Below, in pieces: positions 1 through 9,190 of a DNA stretch of 61,626 nucleotides. Location of the stretch: contig DASRFJ010000085.1 in NCBI GenBank assembly GCA_035651595.1, positions 1 to 61,626 on the forward strand, given 5' to 3'. The stretch comes from JAFARZ01 sp035651595. Its GTDB lineage: Bacteria; Actinomycetota; Actinomycetes; Streptosporangiales; Streptosporangiaceae. A program made the translations under genes and the position numbers. Under the pieces are notes generated by a model that searched no databases, had not been told where the DNA came from, and saw only the letters and a list, made by a program, of their open reading frames with translations. Position 1 is the stretch's first letter, and each line of letters begins with the position of its first letter.

Positions 1-390
1 CCTGGTGGCGGAGTCGAACACGCGCCGCCCCTCGAGCAGCGGCCGGGCGAAGACAAACGTCGCGGGCCGGCGGGCGAACAGGCTCAGGTACATGTACCCG
101 GCCCAGCCGGCGGTGACCAGGCCGTCGCGGGCGAGCAACGCTCGCGGGCTGCCGCTGATCAGCAATACGCCCGCGCTGACTGCCAGCGCGGCGAGCATGA
201 CCAGGCCGATCATGTCCGCGCGCCGCCGGACCGCGAGGCCGGCGACCGTGGTGAGGACCGGGACGGCACCGCCCGCCGCGAGCGCCAGCCACACGCTGCC
301 GCCCGCGCCCATGATCCCGTAGAACAGCGCGATCGGCACCACGATGTCCAGCGCCAGGCCGCGCATCGGGTGCCCGCGGGTCTCACTCAT
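1..390 (-). CDS. VC0807-like integral membrane protein (3' part outside window)
   Basis: The reverse strand is open from an ATG at 390-388 to the window edge (130 codons, no stop), so the gene is truncated by the window. It starts MSETRGHPMRGLALDIVVP and has hydrophobic stretches around residues 10-30, 32-50 and 60-80, separated by an RRRADM loop; later residues include FARRPATFVFARPLLEGR. A short leader into 'ALDIVVPIALFYG', a helix hairpin and the FARRP region fit the VC0807-family of small membrane proteins of unknown function. The forward-strand reading frame over the same bases is Arg/Pro/Ser-rich and looks like a shadow. The family name is a recognition from pattern only. Confidence 0.6.
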   Translation of the reverse strand, partial: MSETRGHPMRGLALDIVVPIALFYGIMGAGGSVWLALAAGGAVPVLTTVAGLAVRRRADMIGLVMLAALAVSAGVLLISGSPRALLARDGLVTAGWAGYMYLSLFARRPATFVFARPLLEGRRVFDSATR

Positions 391-485
391 ATCCTCATGC
401 TCCCGAGCCCTCGGGGGCCTCGCATCGCCCGACCGGATCGACCTGGGGCCGGCCAACCGGTTGATCCCCCGCACCGCCCGGTACC

Positions 486-932
486 GTGTCCCCGGTGAGC
501 ACTGTCGACCAGCAACTTGTGGACGCGGCCATCGGGCTGATCAGGACGCGCTTCGGCGGCAAGGCAGGGTCCGGCGCCGCCGCGCTGCGCTTGGCCGACG
601 GGACCATCCTCACCAGCACCGCCCCGGAGCCGCCGAACGTCGCGGTATCCCTCTGCCACGAGACCGGGGCGATCTGCGAGGCGTTCAAGCGCGACCAGCC
701 GGTCGTCGCCTCGGTCTGCGTGGTCGTCGCCGACCAAGACCGCGGCTACTGGATCCTCGCGCCGTGCGGCGTCTGCCAGGAACGGCTGATCGTCCACGGC
801 CCGGACGTCGCGGTCGGCGTGCCCGAACTCGACGACCCCCGCCGCTGGCGCTCCCTGCGGCTCCGCGACGTCCAGCCGCACTGGTTCGGCCGCGTGTTCA
901 CTGAGGACGGCATCTGGCCGATCGGGACATAA
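486..932 (+). CDS. cytidine deaminase-like (blasticidin-S-deaminase type) protein
   Basis: A 148-residue protein the size of homotetrameric cytidine deaminases. The zinc site is visible: Cys57-His-Glu59 (in LCHETGAICEAF) and PCGVC with Cys94 and Cys97. This is the CxE...PCxxC pattern, with Glu59 as proton shuttle. The family hydrolytically deaminates cytidine, deoxycytidine or the cytosine-like base of blasticidin S. The Ala usually found between Cys and Glu is His here, and the Arg-Gln after PCGxC is Gln-Glu, so the substrate may not be plain cytidine. The start is GTG at 486 or GTG at 495; neither has a clear ribosome site. It stands alone, followed by a palindromic repeat. Confidence 0.75.
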   Translation: MSPVSTVDQQLVDAAIGLIRTRFGGKAGSGAAALRLADGTILTSTAPEPPNVAVSLCHETGAICEAFKRDQPVVASVCVVVADQDRGYWILAPCGVCQERLIVHGPDVAVGVPELDDPRRWRSLRLRDVQPHWFGRVFTEDGIWPIGT

Positions 933-1037
933 CGGTCTGTGCTCCGGGTCACCGCGGACCGACATGCCGATGCCGGCCCAAGCCTCAAGTCCGGACATGT
1001 GATCGTATTTCAGGCGTGACTCCGGGTGCTCCAGCTT

Positions 1038-1084
1038 ATTGCGGACACTTACCCCCCCGGTTTGGGGGGGTAAGTGTCCGCAAT
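1038..1084. repeat. palindromic repeat family A, copy A1 (perfect)
   Basis: Two 21-bp arms (1038-1058 and 1064-1084), exact reverse complements, around the 5-nt loop GGTTT. Each arm begins ATTGCGGACACTTA and ends in seven C. The same design recurs at 14080-14126 and 28949-28994, and as half sites at 10106-10125 and 21492-21512. It lies in the 299-bp gap between the deaminase and the acyl-CoA synthetase. There is no T-run after it, so it is not a simple intrinsic terminator, although RNA from it would fold strongly. Confidence 0.9.
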
Positions 1085-1191
1085 GATTTTCGGGGCGTCC
1101 TGGGGCCCGCGCAGACCGGGGCATTAAGGGCGCGCCGGAGCGCGCCTAACCGCTTGGAGGCCTGGCAATAACCAACCGAAGGTGCATACTG

Positions 1192-1207
1192 ACCGGTAGG
1201 TACTGGT
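1192..1207. promoter_or_regulatory. candidate operator upstream of acyl-CoA synthetase
   Basis: ACCGGTA-GG-TACTGGT is an imperfect 16-bp dyad (one mismatch) 24 bp before the synthetase start. A related half-site, TAACCAACCG, lies about 25 bp further upstream. Dyads of this ACCGGT type are common for TetR-family regulators of acyl-CoA metabolism. No such regulator is adjacent, so this is inference. Confidence 0.3.
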
Positions 1208-1231
1208 TAGCGTCGGCGAGGTGATGCTCCT

Positions 1232-2752
1232 GTGGACGATGTGAACCTGGCGAGGCAGGCCGAGGCGGCGCTGGACCGGCACGGCGACTACGATTCGCTG
1301 CTGTTCGAGGGCACCTGGCACTCCAGTGGCACGCAGGCCGAACGAGCGGCCAGGTTCGCGACCGGCCTCACCGAGCTAGGACTCCGGCCCGGCGACCGGC
1401 TCCTGGTGCTGATGGCCAACTGTCCGGAGGTGCTGGTCACCTACACCGCGGCGTGGCGGGCGGGCGCGGCGGTGACGCCGCTGATCTTCCTGGTCAGCGA
1501 CCACGAGCTGCGCGCCGCGCTGGTGGACTCGGGCGCGACCGGGGTGATCACCACCGCGGAGTTCCTGCCCAAGGTGCTCGGCGCCGTGGCCGGGGCGCCC
1601 GACGTGAGGTTCGTGGTGACCGCGGGCGGCGCCGAGGCCGCGGAAAACGCGCTGGTGCACGACCTCGCCACGGTCGAAGCCGCAGACCCGGGGTCGATCG
1701 TGCCGCGGACCGGCACCGACCTCGCCGCGCTGCTGTACACCGGCGGAACCACCGGCCGCGCCAAGGGAGTGCCGCTCAGCCACGCCAACCTCAACTGGTG
1801 CGGCTGGTCCGTCAACGAGGTGTCCGCCGCCGCGCACCTGAACACGCACCTGCTCCCGCTGCCGCTGGCCCACGCCTACGGCCTGCTGGTGCTGTGCGCC
1901 GGCATGCACCGGCAGGAGCGCGGGCAGACCGTCCTGATGCGCTGGTTCGACCCGGCCGGCTGGGTGCAGCTCGCGGTCGAGCAGAAGGTGCAGGCCAGCG
2001 CGCTGGTGCCGTCGATGATCCAGATGCTGCTGACCCAGCCGCTGGAGGACGCCGACCTGTCCGCGCTGACCGCGGTCTCCTCCGGCGCCTCCCCGCTACC
2101 CGCCGAGGTCCGCGTCCAGTTCGAGGCCAGGGTCCCCGGCGTCACGGTCTACGAGGGGTACGGCTGCACCGAGTCGGCGACGATCATCTCCGCGACGCCC
2201 ATCGGCAAGCGCCGGCCCGGCAGCGTCGGGCTGCCGGTCCCCGGCTGCGAGGTCACGATCCGCGACGAGAAGGACCAGGACGTCCCGCCCGGCACCGACG
2301 GCGAGATCTGCGTCCGCTCCCCCGGCGTGATGGCCGGCTACTGGCACACCCCCGACGCCACGACGACCGTGCTCTCCGGCGGGTGGCTGCACACCGGCGA
2401 CATCGGCCACGCCGACCCGGACGGCTACCTGTACGTGGTCGACCGCAAGAAGGACCTGATCCTCCGCGGCGGCTTCAACGTGTTCCCGCGCGACGTCGAG
2501 GAAGTCCTGCTCGGCCACCCCGACGTCATCCAGGCCGGCGTCATCGGCCGCCCCGACCCGCGCACCGGCGAGGAAGTCGTCGCGTTCGTCGCGCTCCGCC
2601 CCGAGGCGACCGTTACCCCCGAGGACCTGATAGCGCATGCCAAGCAGCACCTGTCCGCGGTCAAGTACCCGCGCGAGGTCCGCATCGTCCCGATGGTCCC
2701 GCTGACCAGCGTCGGCAAGCTTGACCGCAAAAGGCTCCGCGAGATGCTGTAA
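1232..2752 (+). CDS. class I adenylate-forming acyl-CoA synthetase
   Basis: A 506-residue AMP-forming ligase activating a carboxylate, probably a fatty acid, to the acyl-adenylate and then the CoA thioester. Core motifs appear in order: the P-loop LLYTGGTTGRAKGVPLSH (about 166-183), YEGYGCTESAT (about 308-318), the hinge region GWLHTGDIGHADPDGYLYV (about 384-402) with DRKKDLILRGGFNVFP following, and the C-terminal catalytic lysine motif SVGKLDRKRL near residue 495. Both the large N-terminal and small C-terminal domains are complete. The start is GTG at 1232, just after GAGGTG. The 3' end overlaps tail-to-tail with the unusually long frame of the fumarylacetoacetase gene. Confidence 0.85.
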   Translation: MDDVNLARQAEAALDRHGDYDSLLFEGTWHSSGTQAERAARFATGLTELGLRPGDRLLVLMANCPEVLVTYTAAWRAGAAVTPLIFLVSDHELRAALVDSGATGVITTAEFLPKVLGAVAGAPDVRFVVTAGGAEAAENALVHDLATVEAADPGSIVPRTGTDLAALLYTGGTTGRAKGVPLSHANLNWCGWSVNEVSAAAHLNTHLLPLPLAHAYGLLVLCAGMHRQERGQTVLMRWFDPAGWVQLAVEQKVQASALVPSMIQMLLTQPLEDADLSALTAVSSGASPLPAEVRVQFEARVPGVTVYEGYGCTESATIISATPIGKRRPGSVGLPVPGCEVTIRDEKDQDVPPGTDGEICVRSPGVMAGYWHTPDATTTVLSGGWLHTGDIGHADPDGYLYVVDRKKDLILRGGFNVFPRDVEEVLLGHPDVIQAGVIGRPDPRTGEEVVAFVALRPEATVTPEDLIAHAKQHLSAVKYPREVRIVPMVPLTSVGKLDRKRLREML

Positions 2753-3880
2753 CACCAGCCTGCCGGTTACCTCGCCGAAGCTGACGCGGCCGCCGTCCGC
2801 CGCTGGGGCGGTCGCGGCGATCGACACCTCGTCGCCGTCTTCCAGGAACGTTCTTTCAAGACCATCAGGCAGAACGACAGGGGTTTCACCTCCCCAGCTC
2901 AGCTCCAGAAGACAGCCACGCTGGCCGGGTTCGGGGCCGCTCACGGTCCCGGAAGCGAAGAAGTCGCCGGTGCGGATCGACGCGCCGTTCACGGTCATGT
3001 GCGCGAGCATCTGCGCGGGCGTCCAGTACATGCTGGTGAACGACGGGCTGGAGACCAGCTGCCCGTTGATCCGGACCTCAAGGGCCAGGTCGAGGCCGGA
3101 CTTGCCGGGATCCGCGAGGTACGGCAGCGGCGGCGGGTCCTGCGGCGAAGGCTCGGTCCACGCGGCGGACAGCGCGTCCAGCGGGACGACCCACGGGGAG
3201 ATCGAGGTCGCGAACGACTTGCCGAGGAACGGCCCGAGCGGCTGCGACTCCCAGGCCTGGAGGTCGCGCGAGGACCAGTCGTTGACCAGGAAGACGCCGA
3301 ACACATGCTCGGCGAAGTCGGACACGCCAACTGGCGTGCCGAGCTGTGACCCGGTGCCGATGACGAAGCCGACTTCGGCCTCGAAGTCCATCCGGCGCGA
3401 CGGCCCGTAGCTGGGTTCGGCCTCAGTTTTCGCCCTGCGCTGGCCGTTCGGCCGGCGGATCGGGGTGCCGGATACCACGACCGTGCCGGACCGGCCGTGG
3501 TAGCCGATCGGCATGTGCTTCCAGTTGGGCGTAAGCGGGGCCGCACCCGGCCGGAAGATCTTGCCGACGTTGGTCGCGTGGTGCTCGCTCGCGTAAAAGT
3601 CGACATAGTCGCCCACGATGAACGGCAGGTGCAGCCGCACGTCGCCGACCTGGCGTGCGACTGCCTGGTGCCGCTCGGCGCCGACGAAGTCGATGATCCG
3701 CGACCGGACCTCGGCCCAGCGAGCCCGGCCCTGGGCCATGAAGCCGTTGAGCGCCGGCTCGGCCATCACGGGGTCGTCGACCACTGCCGACAGCGGCAGC
3801 ACCGAGCCGCCTATTCGCGCGCCGGGCAGCGGCGGCCGGCCTCCGTGCGAGAACACGCAATACGGCAGGGCGTCGGTCAA
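2096..3880 (-). CDS. fahA: fumarylacetoacetase with a ~200-residue antisense-overlapping tail
   Basis: Hydrolyses fumarylacetoacetate to fumarate and acetoacetate, the last step of tyrosine/homogentisate breakdown. Family hallmarks: PALNGFMAQGR (42-52), DYVDFYASEHHATNVG (91-106, with metal ligand Asp94 and catalytic-type His101), FEAEVGFVIG (166-175, Glu167 and Glu169), NDWSSRDLQAWE (200-211, Asp201) and LGPFLGKSF (215-223). The conserved fold ends near VSFGEVTGRLV, residue ~375 (about base 2755), where homologues stop. Here no stop occurs until 2096, giving 594 residues whose last ~220 are antisense to the acyl-CoA synthetase. The start is TTG 3880, overlapping the upstream TGA as TTGA. The enzyme call is firm; whether the tail is real is not. 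Confidence 0.85.
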   Translation of the reverse strand: MTDALPYCVFSHGGRPPLPGARIGGSVLPLSAVVDDPVMAEPALNGFMAQGRARWAEVRSRIIDFVGAERHQAVARQVGDVRLHLPFIVGDYVDFYASEHHATNVGKIFRPGAAPLTPNWKHMPIGYHGRSGTVVVSGTPIRRPNGQRRAKTEAEPSYGPSRRMDFEAEVGFVIGTGSQLGTPVGVSDFAEHVFGVFLVNDWSSRDLQAWESQPLGPFLGKSFATSISPWVVPLDALSAAWTEPSPQDPPPLPYLADPGKSGLDLALEVRINGQLVSSPSFTSMYWTPAQMLAHMTVNGASIRTGDFFASGTVSGPEPGQRGCLLELSWGGETPVVLPDGLERTFLEDGDEVSIAATAPAADGGRVSFGEVTGRLVLQHLAEPFAVKLADAGQRDHRDDADLARVLDRGQVLLGMRYQVLGGNGRLGAERDERDDFLAGARVGAADDAGLDDVGVAEQDFLDVAREHVEAAAEDQVLLAVDHVQVAVRVGVADVAGVQPPAGEHGRRGVGGVPVAGHHAGGADADLAVGAGRDVLVLLVADRDLAAGDRQPDAAGPALADGRRGDDRRRLGAAVPLVDRDAGDPGLELDADLGG

Positions 3881-4686
3881 CGTTCCTCCAGCAGGCCGAG
3901 CGCGACGAGGTCGGCCACGGGGTCATCGATGCTGCACGTGCCGAACGACACGAACGATTCGCGAGCCCGCGCTATCCGTTCCCCGCCCGAAGCGGAGAGG
4001 GTACCCGCGAGTGTCACCGCTTGCCGTTCGGCCAGAATGTCTTTCAGATCTTCGGCGCTCGCGCCGTCCTGAGCACGGACGGTGGCGAGCAGGACGTTCA
4101 GGAAGCCGTGCTGCTCGAGATCGCCGTCGGTGTGGCGGGCGGCGTGGTGCAGGCCGGCCGTGCACTTGAACGGGATGCCCCTCGTGATCGCGGCGAGCAG
4201 GGATCCGGCGAGTTCCGCCTCGCTGGGGTGCGCCGCGGGCTCGGTGCCGCCGGTGCGGAACTTGGCCCGGTAGCGGGTGCCGGCGAGCGCGTCGAGGGCA
4301 CCTTCCAGGGCCGGACCGCGCGGGACCTCGACGTAGCCGAGCACGTCCGGCGGCAGTTCGGCGTCGAGCATCGCGACCAGGTCCTTGACGTCGCCGTCCG
4401 GCAAGATCTCCAGGGCGGTGACGGCGAGGCCTAGCCCGGCCGCACGGCTGACCGGGCGCTCGACGACGCTGCGCCGGACGATGAGCGACAGCTCCATTGG
4501 GCGGTCGCCGACCACCTGGGCGAAGTCGCTGGACAGGCCCGCCGCGGGAAACACGAACGGGCCGACCAGCGTCGCATACCAGGCCTCGTGGTGCCGGCGA
4601 TGCGCCCGCAGCGCGGCCAAAACCGGCGTTTCCGCTGGCGGGAACATCGCCGCGTCGTCCAGCAGTCCGGCGAACGCGGCCGTCAT
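3877..4686 (-). CDS. conserved actinobacterial protein linked to fumarylacetoacetase
   Basis: A 269-residue soluble protein with no signal peptide or membrane helix. The N-terminus is AAFAGLLDDAAMFPPAETPV. The most conserved-looking block is RGIPFKCTAGLHHAARHT followed by HGFLNVLLAT, in the last third. I recognise the pattern as a conserved hypothetical family but know no assigned reaction. It is 2 nt from the citrate synthase stop-to-start boundary and overlaps the fumarylacetoacetase start by 4 nt, so the two are translationally coupled and probably share a pathway (tyrosine degradation feeding the TCA cycle). Confidence 0.65.
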   Translation of the reverse strand: MTAAFAGLLDDAAMFPPAETPVLAALRAHRRHHEAWYATLVGPFVFPAAGLSSDFAQVVGDRPMELSLIVRRSVVERPVSRAAGLGLAVTALEILPDGDVKDLVAMLDAELPPDVLGYVEVPRGPALEGALDALAGTRYRAKFRTGGTEPAAHPSEAELAGSLLAAITRGIPFKCTAGLHHAARHTDGDLEQHGFLNVLLATVRAQDGASAEDLKDILAERQAVTLAGTLSASGGERIARARESFVSFGTCSIDDPVADLVALGLLEER

Positions 4687-4688
4687 GG

Positions 4689-5969
<1,281 letters not shown>

Positions 5970-6074
5970 GTCTAGACCATAGGCCTCCTCCCGTACCCGG
6001 AGACAGGCCTACCCCCTTACAGCCGACAGTGATCGTCGTCACCCGCCTCCGTAACCGGGACGGCACGCGGTCGC

Positions 6075-7115
6075 TCAGGCGGCGCGGCGGTGCACCAGCC
6101 AGATGGTCGCGGCGATGAGCAGCGCTGCCAGCGCGAGCAGCCAGCCGCCCTCGATCCACTGGAACGCCCAGAACCGGCTGGCCGGCTGGTAGCTGATCCA
6201 CTGCGTGTAGCCGTGCTGTGCCAGGCACGGCGCGAATCCCTGCGGGCCGGTCTTGTCCGGTGACAGGGAAGAACAGAACCGGTTGACAAGGCTGCCGGGC
6301 GGATTGCCGGAGAAGGCGAACGTGCCGTCCTTGGTCGACCACTGGCTGATGACCCACGCGGTGCTGGTGCCGGGGTTGACGTAGCCAGTGGTGGCCACGG
6401 GTGTCAGGTAGTGCTCGCGCAGGAATCCCGCGGCCGCGAAGGCGAGCCCGGCGTAGGCGGCCAGGGTGGCGACGATGGCCGGGACGACCCGGCGGATGAG
6501 CATGCCGGCCAGCGCCCCGATCGCGAAAGCGGCCAGCGTCCAGCCGGGGAACGTCACCTCGCGCAGGCCGAACAGGGTAACGAGCGGAGAGGTCTGGTAC
6601 AGGGTGCCGGACTCCGGCTGGAAATACCAGGACACCACGACGCCGGTCGCGGCGGTCGCGGCGGCCAGCACGATCGCGAGCAGCACCAGCTTGGCCAGCG
6701 CCCACCGCCACCGGCCGAAGCCCTGGGTCCAGGCGTACCGGAACGTGCCGGTCTCCAGTTCGCGGGCCAGCACCGGCGCCCCCGCGAACGCGCCGATCAG
6801 CACCGGCACCAGTTGCACGAGGATGCCTCCCGGCCCGTGATTCCCCATGAAGTCGCTCGTGGCGAGCTGACTGAACGTGCCGGCCAGGTTCTGGCAGGCG
6901 GTCGAGCTTGCCGGGTGGCAGGCGACCGCGGCGGCGTAGGCCTGGTGCAGCGGCATCCCGGCGGTCCACAGCCAGACGGCCACCGCGCCCAGCAGCACGA
7001 CCACCCCGGCCAGCATGATCCGGTGCTGGCGCCAGGTGACCCCGGCCATCCGCCGCCATGGCAGCGGCCTTGAGTCATCCTCGCCCGGGCGGGCGGACAT
7101 GGTCCGCGCGGTCAT
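6075..7115 (-). CDS. ABC-2-type transporter permease
   Basis: A 346-residue membrane protein with six predicted helices: about 35-53, 105-125 (GGILVQLVPVLIGAFAGAPV), 148-170, 195-215, 220-240 and 318-340 (WLLALAALLIAATIWLV). It contains a loop ARELETGTFRYAWTQGFGR, typical of actinobacterial ABC-2 permeases, and a large Cys-containing extracytoplasmic segment between helices 5 and 6. It starts with ATG overlapping the stop of the ATPase gene (ATGA), so the two proteins form one exporter. The substrate cannot be inferred. Confidence 0.85.
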   Translation of the reverse strand: MTARTMSARPGEDDSRPLPWRRMAGVTWRQHRIMLAGVVVLLGAVAVWLWTAGMPLHQAYAAAVACHPASSTACQNLAGTFSQLATSDFMGNHGPGGILVQLVPVLIGAFAGAPVLARELETGTFRYAWTQGFGRWRWALAKLVLLAIVLAAATAATGVVVSWYFQPESGTLYQTSPLVTLFGLREVTFPGWTLAAFAIGALAGMLIRRVVPAIVATLAAYAGLAFAAAGFLREHYLTPVATTGYVNPGTSTAWVISQWSTKDGTFAFSGNPPGSLVNRFCSSLSPDKTGPQGFAPCLAQHGYTQWISYQPASRFWAFQWIEGGWLLALAALLIAATIWLVHRRAA

Positions 7116-7837
7116 CGCGTCACCTCCGGCTGGGTCTCGCGCAGGTAGGCCATGGCGAGTTCCTCCAGGCTGGCCCGGCGATGGGCGGCGAGCAGGTCGC
7201 CGGCGTCCCCGGCCAGCCGTACCTGCCCCCGAGACAGCAGGATGAGGTAATCCGCCACCCGCTCCAGTTCGGCAAGCACGTGCGAGGACAGCAGCACCGA
7301 TACCCCGTCGGCGGCGGCCGCCTGCACCGTGGCCATGAAGTCGTGCCGGGCGACCGGGTCGAGCATGGCCACCGGCTCGTCCAGCACCAGCAGCCGCGGC
7401 CGCCGGGCCAGTGCCAGGGTCAGCGCGAGCTGTGCCTGCTGCCCGCCGGACAGCTTGCCCGCCCTGCGCTTGACCGGGATGCCGAGCTCATCCAGCCGGG
7501 CTCGCGCGTAGGAGTGGTCGAAGCGCCGGTTCAGGCCGCGGGTCAGGAAGATCATGTCCGCGACCGTCAGATTCTTGTACAGCGGCGTGTCCTGGGCCAC
7601 GAACGCGACCCCGTCGAGCGCGGCCGACGACCCGGCCTGGCGGCCACCCAGCACGGTGACCACGCCCGCGGACGGCATCGACAGGCCCACCGCCAGGTTC
7701 AGCAGCGTGCTCTTGCCCGCGCCGTTCGGCCCGACCAGCGCTGTCACCCGGCCGGCCGGGATCTCCAGCGTGCAGTCGCGCAACGCCCAGGCACGGCCGT
7801 AGCGCTTGCCCAGGCCAGTGGTCTCAATGATGTTCAT
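7112..7837 (-). CDS. ABC transporter ATP-binding protein
   Basis: The 241-residue ATPase of the exporter. Walker A is GPNGAGKSTLLNL (about 36-48), the signature is KLSGGQQAQLAL, Walker B is PRLLVLDEPVAMLDP, followed by the H-loop LLSSHVLAEL. The frame is open for 23 more codons upstream, but that leader is Arg/Pro-rich and not family-like; ATG 7837 (MNIIETTGLGKRYG) fits. It is divergent from the sensor kinase at 7970, sharing a ~130-bp control region, so the two-component system may regulate it. Confidence 0.88.
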   Translation of the reverse strand: MNIIETTGLGKRYGRAWALRDCTLEIPAGRVTALVGPNGAGKSTLLNLAVGLSMPSAGVVTVLGGRQAGSSAALDGVAFVAQDTPLYKNLTVADMIFLTRGLNRRFDHSYARARLDELGIPVKRRAGKLSGGQQAQLALTLALARRPRLLVLDEPVAMLDPVARHDFMATVQAAAADGVSVLLSSHVLAELERVADYLILLSRGQVRLAGDAGDLLAAHRRASLEELAMAYLRETQPEVTR

Positions 7838-7969
7838 GGCACGCCACTGTCCCCGGCCGCGGTCCGGGTTGTCTGCGGCCCCAGGTACCGACCGGTTCAT
7901 CCGCAAGTCTGAATCCGGGTCGACTCACGTCTGATGCGCATGGGGCCGGCCAGCGGCTACCGTCGAGGC

Positions 7970-9190
7970 ATGCAGGCAGTTCGGCGGTTGGCGGCCGGTG
8001 GTGACCTGGGCGTCATCGCCGATGCCGGGCTGGGGTTCGCCGCGGCCGTGCTGACCGCCGCGGCCGCCTGGGGACCGCGTGGCCTGATCGGCGGCACTTC
8101 GATCGCCGGGCCGTTGTGGCTGCGCGCGCTGCTGCCGCTGCTCATCGGCGCACCGCTGGTGCTGCTGCGCCGCCGGGCGCCGCTGCTGATGTGGGCCGCG
8201 ATCTGGGCGGGCATAGCGCTGCACTCGCTCCTCGCCCAGGGCCGGTACGCCCGATCGCTGGACCTTGCGTTCGGCCCGCATCCCGAAACACCCGTGGCTT
8301 TCACGTTCGCACTGTTCGCCGCCGCCTACGCGCTGGGCGCGCACGCCGGATTGCGCCGGGCGGCCGCTGGCCTGATCCTCGCCGTCCCGGTCATGGACGA
8401 GGTCAGCCGCCTCGACGGCGGGCTGGGGCTGGCGCTTTCATCTGGCGGCCCGGCTGTTGCGAAAGCGATGCTCCAGCTTGCCGGATTCTGCCTGGTCGGC
8501 GTCCTGGTCCGGGCCCGCAGGGAGGCCGACTGGATGGTCGCGCTGAGCGCGGCGCGGCAGCGTCAGGCCGAGCAGGCCGTGGCGGCCGAGCGGACACGGA
8601 TCGCCAGGGAACTGCACGACATCATCGCCCACCATCTCAGCGTCGTCGTGCTGCACGCCGCCGGGGCGCAGGCGGCCGGCCGGGCGGACCCGGCCACGCT
8701 GGCGGAAATCGAGCACAGCGGACGGCAGGCCCTGGCCGAGACCCGCCGGCTGTTCGGCGTGCTACGGGACCCGGATGAGGAGACTGGCCGTACCCCGCAG
8801 CCGGGTATCGGCGAGCTGCCGGCGCTGGCCGGCCGCCTCCGCGCCGCGGGGCTGGAGGTGAGCCTGTCCATCGACGGTGGCGGCACAACTCTGCCGCCTG
8901 CCGTTGACGTGTCCGCCTACCGCATCGTCCAGGAAGCGCTGACCAACGTGCTCAAGCACGCTGGCCCGGCCCGGGCAGAGGTGACTGTCGACTGCACGGA
9001 CATCGCGGTGACGATCGAGGTCAGCGACGACGGCCCGGGGAACCCCGCGCCGCTGGCACCGGGCGGCGGCCAGGGGCTGGCGGGCATGCGCGAGCGCGTC
9101 GCCTTGTTCGGCGGTGACCTGCGCGCCGGGCCGCGACCCGGCGGCGGGTTCGCCGTCTGCGCCTGGCTGCCAATCCGCGAGCCGGCATGA
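7970..9190 (+). CDS. NarL-family sensor histidine kinase
   Basis: A 406-residue membrane kinase. The N-terminal half has about five hydrophobic helices (residues 8-170) and no large extracytoplasmic domain, suggesting sensing within the membrane. The HisKA_3 box TRIARELHDIIAHHLSVVV (phosphoacceptor His near 216) is followed by HATPase motifs EALTNVLKHAG, DDGPGN and GQGLAGMRERVALFGG. The ATG at 7970 follows the open frame's first ATG at 7934 by 12 codons; neither has a good ribosome site. It is coupled to its response regulator by an ATGA overlap. Confidence 0.85.
   Translation: MQAVRRLAAGGDLGVIADAGLGFAAAVLTAAAAWGPRGLIGGTSIAGPLWLRALLPLLIGAPLVLLRRRAPLLMWAAIWAGIALHSLLAQGRYARSLDLAFGPHPETPVAFTFALFAAAYALGAHAGLRRAAAGLILAVPVMDEVSRLDGGLGLALSSGGPAVAKAMLQLAGFCLVGVLVRARREADWMVALSAARQRQAEQAVAAERTRIARELHDIIAHHLSVVVLHAAGAQAAGRADPATLAEIEHSGRQALAETRRLFGVLRDPDEETGRTPQPGIGELPALAGRLRAAGLEVSLSIDGGGTTLPPAVDVSAYRIVQEALTNVLKHAGPARAEVTVDCTDIAVTIEVSDDGPGNPAPLAPGGGQGLAGMRERVALFGGDLRAGPRPGGGFAVCAWLPIREPA

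Noticed and set aside
387..1124. 245-residue minus-strand frame across the deaminase and palindrome A1
   Set aside because: Antisense to a gene with a clear zinc site; its sequence contains the translated palindrome and has no recognisable domain.
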